NCBI GenBank assembly: GCA_003298465.1
Contig: QNGA01000006.1
Location: 186,001-250,000 of the forward strand
DNA: 64,000 nucleotides
Source of the DNA: a halophilic archaeon
Lineage (GTDB): Archaea; Halobacteriota; Halobacteria; Halobacteriales; Haladaptataceae
Direction: 5' to 3'
The translations under genes and the position numbers were made by a program. Below are positions 35,614-43,429 of the stretch, piece after piece (the stretch's first letter is position 1; each line of letters opens with the position of its first letter). The notes beneath the pieces are model-generated. The model was not told the DNA's origin. It made no database searches and worked only from the letters and a program-made list of their open reading frames with translations.

Positions 35614-36698
35614 TTCTCGGAGATTTCGCTGCGCCGCCGCCGAGGGCTGTCACGCTTTTGTCTGCTCCGAGCGGAGCGTGACTCCGGAGCACTCGGTCTG
35701 CTCTGCCTGTTGAACTATTGGGCACTCTTTGACTCGAAACAAGCCCTTCCGTCCGTAAGCTTTCCTCGAGGGCGTACTTGATGAAGAATTACGGTAGCCT
35801 AGATGAGGACAGTGATTAGCATCGGATGGGACGTGGCGATGGAATTTCTACGTCCGATTCCATGGGTTGGTGATGGCGTTGTCGAGTGCAAGTCAGGAGG
35901 ACCGTAGTACTCAACACAACACAATGGCGTCGGTAGCAATGTCGAGTGCAGTGTGAGTGCCGATGGACTACACCCGACGTTTCTCTCTATTTCAGCGCTT
36001 CTAAAAAATGTTACGTAGATGAAGGAGAATGATACAAAGGGCGAGTGTATCCACCGCCAGAGCGCACCGCTTGCAAAGGGAATTCGGCGGTTGGAATGTT
36101 GTTAGGAGTACTTATGCTTAGTGACGGTATTGAGACGGTGACTTCCTGGATAAGAGGGCAGAAATATACTATATCTCATAAATGGCTTCGAAGAGGATTG
36201 TGGTTTTGAAACCACGTTCCGTGAACCGCCCTAGTCTCAGGCTCTCCTGTCGGGTCTACGCCGACGCCATAGCGATAGCCCGACATATAGTCTAAGACGC
36301 CCATTATTTAAAAATCTTTATGGCAATATGAAATTGAAAGAATAGGTATAGAATGATCTGAGAGAAGTTAGTCACCAATAGAGACGTTCGTCAATAGTTG
36401 CTATCTGGCAGCACTTTTCCTACACGAAATTAAGTTATTCTGGAACCAGAGGTAGCGAGGACGGCGGACCGTTGATGGCGGTGGTCAGTCGTACGTGATT
36501 TGTTTGAGTGCCCTCGCTATGTGGCACAATACCACCCCTAGATAAATATCTTCTGGCAATATCTGCAATATACTTGGTAGTGCTTCCGGAGAAATGTAGG
36601 AGATTGATAGCGAGTGACTATATCTATTCGATGAAGATATTAGCGAACAAAACCACCCCCGGTGTTTTTGGTAGTCCCACTCTTAGTATGGGTTCCGC
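35614..36698. other. Long gene-free stretch
   Basis: Over 1 kb with no convincing protein gene. Near 35680 a GC-rich hairpin-like GCTCCGAGCGGAGC occurs. A possible small RNA on the minus strand lies at 36195-36318 (listed separately). The rest is AT-rich sequence with repeated GTCGAGTGCA words at 35880 and 35940. Confidence 0.4.
36195..36318 (-). ncRNA. Possible small RNA
   Basis: On the minus strand a TATA-like TTTTTAAATAAT at 36305-36318 precedes a GC-rich structured stretch. It contains a stem GTCGGG...CCCGAC (near 36250-36285) and a perfect hairpin GTGGTTT-CA-AAACCAC (36199-36214). There is no open frame. This layout, promoter then folded GC-rich sequence in an AT-rich gap, suggests a non-coding RNA, but I match it to no known family. 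Confidence 0.3.
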
Positions 36699-36899
36699 AT
36701 GAGAGCCCTCTTCTATTTCCGTGAGTCAGAGAGCCCTATCGGCGCCGAGCAGGTCCCAGATCAGAACCTCCCGTATATTGGCGATACAGTTGTTCTCCAG
36801 GATGGTTCCTATCGTGTATCTGACGTCCGTCTTCGTCCCAGAGACGACGTCACTGATATCGCCGAGATCGAAATCACAACTAATCCAGTTACTGTGTGA
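36699..36899 (+). CDS. Small hypothetical protein
   Basis: A 66-residue protein, MRALFYFRESESPIGAEQVP and then LPYIGDTVVLQDGSYRVSDV, RLRPRDDVTDIAEIEI. The pattern of short beta strands suggests a small barrel. I do not recognise a family. It has normal haloarchaeal codons and no overlap. Confidence 0.5.
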   Translation: MRALFYFRESESPIGAEQVPDQNLPYIGDTVVLQDGSYRVSDVRLRPRDDVTDIAEIEITTNPVTV

Positions 36900-37034
36900 C
36901 TGCTAAAGTATCCTGAGCACTAGTCGGGTCCTCCCACGACTGCCAAAATTCCAATTCGTATGTAGGAATTACGATGAGTTGTGAGGTAATGAAGGAAACG
37001 TTCATTTGGGATGGCTAACCAACTCCTCGTGTGG

Positions 37035-37108
37035 GCCTTGGTAGCTCAGGCTGGTAGAGCAACTCCTTTGTAAGGAGTCAGTCGAGAGTTCAAATCTCTC
37101 CCAAGGCT
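37035..37108 (+). tRNA. tRNA-Thr (anticodon UGU)
   Basis: 74 bases fold as a full tRNA: acceptor stem GCCTTGG/CCAAGGC, D arm TAGCTCAGGCTGGTAGAGC, anticodon stem CTCC/GGAG around loop TTTGTAA, and T arm GAGAG-TTCAAAT-CTCTC. The anticodon TGT reads ACA (Thr). No intron and no CCA are encoded. tRNA genes are common targets of haloarchaeal integrases, but I see no intact integrase nearby and no repeat of its 3' end elsewhere in the window. Confidence 0.92.
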
Positions 37109-37331
37109 TGCTCTCTTAGGTCCAGATCACTAAGCGAGAGGAGGAGTAAGACGACAGCAACGATGGCAAGCGAGCAGCCATTCACAGGTATCAAGGCGGA
37201 TACCACGAGGCTTGACCCCGAGACAGTTGACCATCACGCTCTACGGTCACAATGACGAATCTGGCATTCAAAGCATCAGCCAACCTAAAGCAGAGCAAAA
37301 TTGTTCCCACCGTTGTCCGCCTAACGAGCCG

Positions 37332-37808
37332 CTAGAAACCCTCAGCTTCGTCCATATCCGGTTCATCGAATTCGAGCGCGTCGATAACAGCTTCGGGGAG
37401 TGTTGGCCGCGGTGCACTTTCGTGGCGCCGCACCCGCTCGGATTTTTCCGTCTCCTCGTAGACTGCGCGTGCAACCGGGACGCCCCGAAGGAAGTTGTGC
37501 TCGTAGAGGATTTCGACCCCGCGCTCGGTTAGCCCCCAGAACCTCGATGGGAGATCCCGCGTCGACGCGTTGGGTTCGTGCACGTAGACGTCGAGGATCC
37601 CTGCCTCCTGCAGCGTCTCGAGCTGGTCGAGGATGGCCGCCCCGTTCTTCGGAATCATGTAGTCGAGCTCAGCCAACGACGTGAGGTGTGCTGGATGGCC
37701 GAGAATCAACTGCAGGATGAGGTGGCGCGTCTCTTGGGAGAGCAGCTTACGCATTCGCTGCTGCTCTGCAAAGGAATCCTCGAACCCCTCCGAGGCCGTG
37801 TCGCTCAT
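37332..37808 (-). CDS. HTH regulator (PhiH1/ArsR-like)
   Basis: A 158-residue winged-helix protein: RKLLSQETRHLILQLILGHP, AHLTSLAELDYMIPKNGAAI, then ILDQLETLQEAGILDVYVHE as recognition helix and wing. The ATG at 37808 is preferred to 37859, since the added residues are not family-like. It is divergent from the gene at 37924, with about 115 bases between them, which suggests that it controls that gene. Confidence 0.78.
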   Translation of the reverse strand: MSDTASEGFEDSFAEQQRMRKLLSQETRHLILQLILGHPAHLTSLAELDYMIPKNGAAILDQLETLQEAGILDVYVHEPNASTRDLPSRFWGLTERGVEILYEHNFLRGVPVARAVYEETEKSERVRRHESAPRPTLPEAVIDALEFDEPDMDEAEGF

Positions 37809-37923
37809 ACTATACAGTAGCGGGCTCGACTGTTTAACGGTTGGGGTCAAACAAGTCAATAGAATCGGTGAATTACTGAGTCAGTTAGAAACCCCTATCA
37901 CTCAATGAGTACTGTGTCTGCCT

Positions 37924-38703
37924 ATGAGTGTTCCATCTGTTCCACCAAACTCGGGTAAAATCATGGAGGCCGTGCAACAGGCTTTGCATGGGCTCGACGT
38001 TGGGTCGACGGAGGCTGTACGAATTCTCTCATGGGCAAACAGTGAGATACCCGCGATCTATGATCGAGATCAAACCGCCTATCTCGTCCTCGGGAGTTAT
38101 CGTGATCCGTATTTCCGCCGGGTACGGGCGGTCAGTGACCGGCTGAACCGCCGATATGGAACGTATGCCTTCCTCATTGGAGACCTCTCAGACATTGATC
38201 TTCCCCGACTCCCGGAGTTCCGCGTGAAGTTCCATATCACAGCGACACTCAGTGACTATGTCGCAGCTGTGTTCGAGCAGGATGCGGGCGGCGAAATCAA
38301 CGAACTTGGCAAGCTGGGCGAAACAGAGTACTTCGAGAAAGCGTATATCTTCCCTCGCGCCTACCAGTGGGAAACGGAAGACCATCTCAGCGATGAACAC
38401 GATGTAATCGCTGCTGCCGCTCAACTAATGGCTACCACAGATATTGATGACGAGACAAAGACAGCGGAACTTGATGCGTTGGTCGACCGTGCGGACCAGG
38501 CTGGGATCGACATCTCGGTCGATGAGGTGACAACCAAGCTTGAGGAACATGGTTTCGAGGTCCCGTCGTACAGCTGGGTACATCTGAACGATTTCCGGCT
38601 CTTCGAGCTACACGGACGATGCTACCCTTGGACGACTGAGGAGGAGTTACTCGAAGCTACAGACGATCTTCCAGGATCACCGAGGCCAGGGTGGGAGCAG
38701 TAG
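37924..38703 (+). CDS. Conserved haloarchaeal protein of unknown function
   Basis: A 259-residue soluble protein. Residues 50-110 alternate strands and helices (TAYLVLGSYRDPYFRRVRAV, RYGTYAFLIGDLSDIDLPRL), like a Rossmann or deoxyribosyltransferase-type core. The C-terminus has an acidic helical part and a closing VHLNDFRLFELHGRCYPWTT. I do not recognise the family. It lies between the divergent regulator and the replication origin, so it might serve plasmid maintenance. Confidence 0.6.
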   Translation: MSVPSVPPNSGKIMEAVQQALHGLDVGSTEAVRILSWANSEIPAIYDRDQTAYLVLGSYRDPYFRRVRAVSDRLNRRYGTYAFLIGDLSDIDLPRLPEFRVKFHITATLSDYVAAVFEQDAGGEINELGKLGETEYFEKAYIFPRAYQWETEDHLSDEHDVIAAAAQLMATTDIDDETKTAELDALVDRADQAGIDISVDEVTTKLEEHGFEVPSYSWVHLNDFRLFELHGRCYPWTTEEELLEATDDLPGSPRPGWEQ

Positions 38704-38888
38704 TGAGGAAGGTGGTCAGCCAGCCTGCACGGCCACACCCAACATGCTCGCGAGTGGTGATTCTGACTCGTCCACGCTTCCGACCGAACTTCCACCGAAA
38801 TACCGTATTCCTCGGCAGAACAAACCAACCGTTGGTGAACTGCTGTTTACGGTGGGACTCTCGCTGTCGAAAGGTAGCTGGAGAGACG

Positions 38889-39559
38889 CACCTCTATCGA
38901 CTTGTTCAATGAAACCACCTGCATACAGAGAGTCACCTCTATCGATTTGTTCTGGCGAGAAAGAGCGTGGGGAGGGAGTTGATCACAGGGAATCCACGAG
39001 AGGAAAACTCACCAGAAATCGGCCTTTGGTTTTCTCGGCATTTATCAACTTTAACACTACCGTATTCGGTGGACTGCAGGCATATAGAACAAATCGATAG
39101 GGGAGGGTGCAGAAGAGTAAGACTTGCGAAACAGAGGACGTAACAAAAAGCTGCACGTCCCTGTTCTCCGTCTTGCGGTTTCATTGACCTTCTTTTAAGT
39201 CACTATTTGCTTGGAAATGGGAAGAGGTGACGCAGTTAGAACAAATCGATAGAGGTGTGTTCTTCTAGCTAGCTATAGACTAGTACTAGAAAGAAGTGAA
39301 GAGAATAGAGAAGATGGTTGTCAATTCTGCGCTAGTTGTGGCCTAGATGCAGTGACAATCCATTCAAGGATTCGACCCCCTACCCTTCCTTGCGGTTAGA
39401 ACAAATCGATAGAGGTGAGAGGGTGTGCTGAACTCCTCGTGAATCGGTCTCGACGAGGACTTCCTAACAAATCGTCGGAGGTCATGGACGTCAACGCTGT
39501 AACCCGCTGATATCCCGCTTCTGGATGCCATACCTGCCGAAAAGAAATCGACAGGGGAA
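38889..39559. repeat. Origin repeats (ORB-like), upstream cluster
   Basis: Copies of GAACAAATCGATAGAGGTG occur at 39086-39105, 39238-39257 and 39398-39417 in plus orientation and at 38889-38907 and 38934-38953 in minus orientation. A diverged copy lies at 39541-39559. A short AT-rich stretch around 39190-39300 between them may be the unwinding site. The G-rich end fits origin recognition boxes bound by Orc1/Cdc6. This is the likely replication origin. Confidence 0.8.
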
Positions 39560-39591
39560 TCTTTTAGTATCATGATAGAGTGGAGTCAAGT

Positions 39592-40917
39592 ATGCCACCG
39601 GATCCTGGTCCCGAGGAAACCCCCGAGTCCACAGGTTCCATCAAAGATCTCATCCTCGAGCAAGAGGAAGCTGTGAATCTCATCAAGAACCGCTCTCTCC
39701 TTGAACCGAACGAGATCGTCGAGGAGGAACGGATCGTCGGCCGTGATACCCAACTTACCGATATCACCCAGCACCTACGCGTCGCGATTAGTAATAAGCG
39801 ACCGCCGAACCTTCTCCTCTATGGCCCGTCCGGGACCGGGAAATCTCTCATCATTAACGCCGTCTGCCAGAACATCGACGAACTTTGCGAAAGTCGTGAT
39901 ATTCGGTTCGGCGTTATCCAGATGAACTGCCAGAACGTGGGGACCCTCGGTGCAGCCGTCTATGAGCTTGCCCGAAAGGTGGCGAACGACATCGGAACGA
40001 CTGTCGACGTTCCCGAACACGGCATTCCAAACAAGAAAAAATGGCGCGGACTCTATCGTCTCATCAACGAACACTACGATACAGTCGTGTTCATCCTCGA
40101 TGAACTCGATATGCTTGTCGGTCGTCGTGATAAGGATGAGCCAGCCTTCTCCCGCCTTCTCTATCAGCTCTCTCGCGCTGGAAGCACCGACGAGATCACC
40201 GCCCAAGTCTCAGTGACCGCCATCACGAACGATACGAAGATGATGGAGAGCGTCGGTAGTCGTGCTCTCAGTTCGTTTACTCCCGAGGATGTTCACTTCA
40301 GCGACTACGATGCCAACCAGCTCCGGAAAATCCTCCAGGCTCGAGAAGATGCCTTTCACGAGGATGCACTGAGTGACGACGTTATCCCGCTCGCAGCAGC
40401 ATTTGCCGCGCAAACGAATGGGGATGCACGGAAGGCGATCGACCTGATGCGAACAGCGGGGTCAATCGCAGAAAAAACAGGCGCGGACAAAGTCTGTGAG
40501 GAGCACGTTCGAGAGGCTCAAAATAAGGTTGAAAAGAACCGCGTGTTAGAGGTAACTCGTGGGATTAGCACGCAGAAGAAGCTCTGTCTCTTCGCGACTG
40601 CGGCCGTGGCATGTGAAACTGGAACTGGTGCAGCGAAAAGTCCGATTGGATATCGAGTGTATCAGTACTTGACAGGCACCCTTGGTTCGGATCAGTACCA
40701 CCAAGAGACGTACGTGAATAAGATGAAGGAACTCACGACGTATTCGTTGGTCGAGACGGAGCGAAAGAGCCAAGGACCACACTCGGGCAGCTATCTCGAG
40801 TTCACGTTTGGTGAAAATCCGGAGACCATTCTTGAGACGCTCCGGCAAGATTCGCGCCTGGACGACATCCACGATGATGAGCTCCGTACAGTCGTGAACG
40901 CACAACTCAACCAGTAA
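39592..40917 (+). CDS. Orc1/Cdc6-type replication initiator
   Basis: A 441-residue AAA+ origin-binding protein. Walker A is LLLYGPSGTGKS near residue 88, Walker B TVVFILDELDMLV near 170, sensor-1 VTAITNDTKMM near 220, and a C-terminal winged helix begins near 350 (HQETYVNKMKELTTYSLVET). The ATG at 39592 is chosen over GTG 39580 because TTTTAGTAT at 39561-39569 gives leaderless spacing. It binds the flanking GAACAAATCGATAGAGGTG repeats and loads the replicative helicase. Its presence makes the window an independent replicon. Confidence 0.92.
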   Translation: MPPDPGPEETPESTGSIKDLILEQEEAVNLIKNRSLLEPNEIVEEERIVGRDTQLTDITQHLRVAISNKRPPNLLLYGPSGTGKSLIINAVCQNIDELCESRDIRFGVIQMNCQNVGTLGAAVYELARKVANDIGTTVDVPEHGIPNKKKWRGLYRLINEHYDTVVFILDELDMLVGRRDKDEPAFSRLLYQLSRAGSTDEITAQVSVTAITNDTKMMESVGSRALSSFTPEDVHFSDYDANQLRKILQAREDAFHEDALSDDVIPLAAAFAAQTNGDARKAIDLMRTAGSIAEKTGADKVCEEHVREAQNKVEKNRVLEVTRGISTQKKLCLFATAAVACETGTGAAKSPIGYRVYQYLTGTLGSDQYHQETYVNKMKELTTYSLVETERKSQGPHSGSYLEFTFGENPETILETLRQDSRLDDIHDDELRTVVNAQLNQ

Positions 40918-40927
40918 CTTGCTCCTT

Positions 40928-41048
40928 GAACAAATCGATAGAGGTGTGGGTGTTGTCGGTAACCCCGCTTCCGCGTTGACAAGAACAAATCGATAGGGGT
41001 GGGTCTCTACGGCTTGGCGCTCTTTCACACAACAAATCGATAGAGGTG
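40928..41048. repeat. Origin repeats (ORB-like), downstream cluster
   Basis: Three direct copies of the same repeat at 40928-40946, 40982-41001 and 41029-41048, spaced about 50 bases apart, directly after the stop of the orc1 gene. The initiator gene thus sits inside its own binding-site array, which also offers autoregulation. Confidence 0.8.
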
Positions 41049-41225
41049 ACTCTCCGGGAATTTCGAGTCACCGATATTCTGAAGGACACAATGAAGCCGC
41101 TATCCACTCAAACATATAGCGAGTAATGGTTCATTTGGATTTCAATGGTACCGGGAGAAGGTCGATACTGAGAACCTCATGGTAATACCGATTTCATAAC
41201 ATTCATGATTCTGTGAATCAGTGAG

Positions 41226-41678
41226 TCACTGATCGACATCTTGCTTGGCGAGTTCGCAAATTTTTTCCTTCGTTTCTTCTCGGTGCTCGCCGAACGCCAT
41301 TTCGAAGACGCCGCGGTAGAAATGCTTGTTCTTCTCCAGCGTGATATCCTCGCGTTTCAACTGCTTTTTCAGGCGGGTAAATGTGACCTCGATGTCTTCA
41401 CTTTGCTCCGGCTCAACGTATATCGTAGCTGAATCCCAATCTTCGCGGATGTTCAGCGGTTCATCGTCTGCATCTTCTCCCTTACTGGTCGACGGGTCAG
41501 TATCGGTCGTGGAAGCGGTTCTCTGCTGGTCTGACTGATTTTCGGTTGCCGCCGCAGTTTTACGATCTTGCCCGTCTGTTTCCGACGTCGTCTCCGTGTT
41601 CTCCTCGTCCGCGACAGTGTTCTCATCTTTTACTTCATCTGAAGGGTCCTCGAATCGCTCATCCATTCCTCGAGGCAT
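41226..41678 (-). CDS. ParA partner protein (acidic, probable centromere-binding)
   Basis: A 150-residue protein. Residues 1-75 are a disordered Glu/Asp/Thr-rich stretch; residues 78-150 are helical (VTFTRLKKQLKREDITLEKN, YRGVFEMAFGEHREETKEKI). It follows parA after 3 bases, the place of a ParB or another DNA-binding adaptor. I do not see a ParB HTH. Binding to the TGATTC dyads is inference from position. Confidence 0.6.
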   Translation of the reverse strand: MPRGMDERFEDPSDEVKDENTVADEENTETTSETDGQDRKTAAATENQSDQQRTASTTDTDPSTSKGEDADDEPLNIREDWDSATIYVEPEQSEDIEVTFTRLKKQLKREDITLEKNKHFYRGVFEMAFGEHREETKEKICELAKQDVDQ

Positions 41679-41681
41679 ACT

Positions 41682-42593
41682 TTACACCTCCACCTGCGGT
41701 TTGTCGAATGCTCGTTCCATCGTCTCTGCAACTTCCAGGAAGAGGTCGCGCTCTACTTGCTGGTCATTTGCATCCTCCCATCCAAAAATATCCCGTCCGT
41801 TGTCCCACGCACGCTGAATTGCCACTCGCATCGGGAGTTTAAAAATCGGTGCCATCGAGGCGAATGACTCGTCGAATGCAGTGAGGAATTTTTGCGACTG
41901 ACCGTCGTCACGGTACATGTTTGCTAGTAGCCCGACGATAGCAATCTCGATCTGCTGGTTGTCCTCTATGGACTCCAGCTGATCCCACAGGTCGTCCAGA
42001 GCATCTCGTGATGTTGCTTGGGTTTGCGCGGCCAGGAAGACGTTCTGTGCTGCGATGAACGCTGCATCCGTCAGGACTGAGAGATCAGGGGGGCAATCAA
42101 TTACAATGAAGTCATAGTCGTATCCGTCGTCAACTAGCTCCTCAAGGGCGAGTTTCAATGAGAGCCGAGCGTTTGCACCGTCCATCCAATCTCGAGCAAG
42201 GCCCATGTCCTTGTGACTGGGAACCAGATCGAAGTTCAGGTGGTCGTATTCGTCGGCCTTGATCACGATCTCTGATAGTCTTGTATCATGTGTGCGCGGA
42301 TTGTCGACGAGAACGTCTAGGAGGTTCGCGTCGTCAGTGACGAGTGTGTTTGGCAGGTCGTTCTTTGGGCTTGACGGGTCATTGTCGTCGCCCGGACCTA
42401 GGCCAAGCCCCTTCGTCATGTCGGCTTGTGGGTCCATATCGATTGCAAGAACATCGTGGTTGTGAGTGGCCAGCGCAGCGGCGCTGTTGATCGTCGCCAT
42501 TGTTTTTCCAGTCCCGCCTTTCTGATTACCGAAGGCGATTGAGGGGATGCCGGTCGATGGCGTGACGCCCCATCCTCGCGGTATGTCGTCCAT
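41682..42593 (-). CDS. parA: ParA-family partition ATPase
   Basis: A 303-residue deviant-Walker ATPase: SIAFGNQKGGTGKTMATINS (KGGTGKT) near residue 20, AIDMDPQADMTKGLG near 50, FIVIDCPPDLSVL near 155. It moves the replicon to daughter cells together with the gene downstream. It is transcribed away from the orc1 gene, next to the TGATTC-type dyads that start at 42598, directly before its ATG. Confidence 0.92.
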   Translation of the reverse strand: MDDIPRGWGVTPSTGIPSIAFGNQKGGTGKTMATINSAAALATHNHDVLAIDMDPQADMTKGLGLGPGDDNDPSSPKNDLPNTLVTDDANLLDVLVDNPRTHDTRLSEIVIKADEYDHLNFDLVPSHKDMGLARDWMDGANARLSLKLALEELVDDGYDYDFIVIDCPPDLSVLTDAAFIAAQNVFLAAQTQATSRDALDDLWDQLESIEDNQQIEIAIVGLLANMYRDDGQSQKFLTAFDESFASMAPIFKLPMRVAIQRAWDNGRDIFGWEDANDQQVERDLFLEVAETMERAFDKPQVEV

Positions 42594-42597
42594 GCAG

Positions 42598-43070
42598 GAT
42601 TCATTGAATCAAAGACTCATAAATCTATGTCAGACATTTAGCTCACAAGATTTCTCTTCAATTTACTCGTTGTATGGCTCTACTGTCCGATTCTCGGTAA
42701 TCACACGATCGATTGGACTCAAAGAATCATTGACTTACAATATCAAGGATCCTAAAAACCCGCTCGCCCAAGAGCTTCGGGGCTTCTAATTTACGCTATC
42801 CCTGACTCAAGGGATCATGCAATCCTGGAATCGCTACTTTAGTGATTCTCTTATTCATTGAGTCCTGGAATCACTGATTCTCTCGTGAAATACTTCTCCG
42901 AGGATAGAGTCAGAGAGTCATGGAGCAATGTAATCATGGAATTATAGAACCAGTGATCCACTGAATCACTGAGGTATTACTGCTATCTTCGCCTCTTATA
43001 TTCAGAAAATCCGGCATTCATCTACTCATGGATTCAATGATCACAAATACGGGTGATTCATATCGAAGAT
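42598..43070. repeat. Dispersed TGATTC/GAATCA dyads, candidate centromere
   Basis: Perfect or near-perfect 13-base dyads are scattered over about 470 non-coding bases upstream of parA: GATTCATTGAATC at 42598-42610 and GAATCACTGATTC at 42868-42880. Half sites such as GAATCATTGA, TTCATTGAGTC, CTGAATCACTGAG and GGATTCAATGATCA fill the space between. A further set (ATTCATGATTC, GAATCAGTGAGTCACTGATC) lies at 41204-41235 at the other end of the operon. This is the layout of a parS-like site. Confidence 0.55.
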
Positions 43071-43142
43071 ATCTACAGTAAACAATCTCTGTTGTTCAGG
43101 CGATCGAATCGACCACCGACCAATCCTTCGAAAGTGGCAGGT

Positions 43143-43427
43143 CTACTGTGAGTCGTCCTCATTGGGTGGCCGTTCAGCAAGCTGATCGAAACGTGATTGT
43201 GCTCGGTTCTTTCGATCCGCAGTCTCGGCAGTATCATACGACAGGTCAGTTACCTCCCCATCAGTGAGCGTCACCTCAAGCACTGCATCCGGATGTGCAG
43301 CCTCAGCAGGGATCTCGTCGTGTTCAAGTACTATCTCATCAACCACCTCCCCATCTGCTTCGAGCAAGATGACTGCAAGGTCGTCCTCGAAACGGTCAAT
43401 CACGCCAGTGAACTGTTGGGTGGTCAT
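43143..43427 (-). CDS. DUF3006 domain protein
   Basis: A 94-residue acidic protein of the DUF3006 family, a small beta-barrel: GVIDRFEDDLAVILLEADGE and DEIVLEHDEIPAEA. It follows the metallo-beta-lactamase lipoprotein after 2 bases. DUF3006 genes often accompany ComEC-like MBL hydrolases, so the two probably work together. A minor frame on the other strand is a shadow. Confidence 0.82.
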   Translation of the reverse strand: MTTQQFTGVIDRFEDDLAVILLEADGEVVDEIVLEHDEIPAEAAHPDAVLEVTLTDGEVTDLSYDTAETADRKNRAQSRFDQLAERPPNEDDSQ

Positions 43428-43429
43428 CG

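Noticed and set aside
37035..37108. tRNA-Thr as attachment site of an integrated element
   Set aside because: No integrase gene is near and the 3' end of the tRNA is not repeated anywhere else that I could find in the window.
38744..39100. Plus-strand frame of 118 residues
   Set aside because: It runs through three origin repeats, whose translation makes the repeated peptide TSIDLF-like words. It is not a protein gene.
38889..41048. CRISPR-like repeat spacing
   Set aside because: The repeats are irregularly spaced, occur in both orientations, and flank an Orc1/Cdc6 gene. No cas genes are present.
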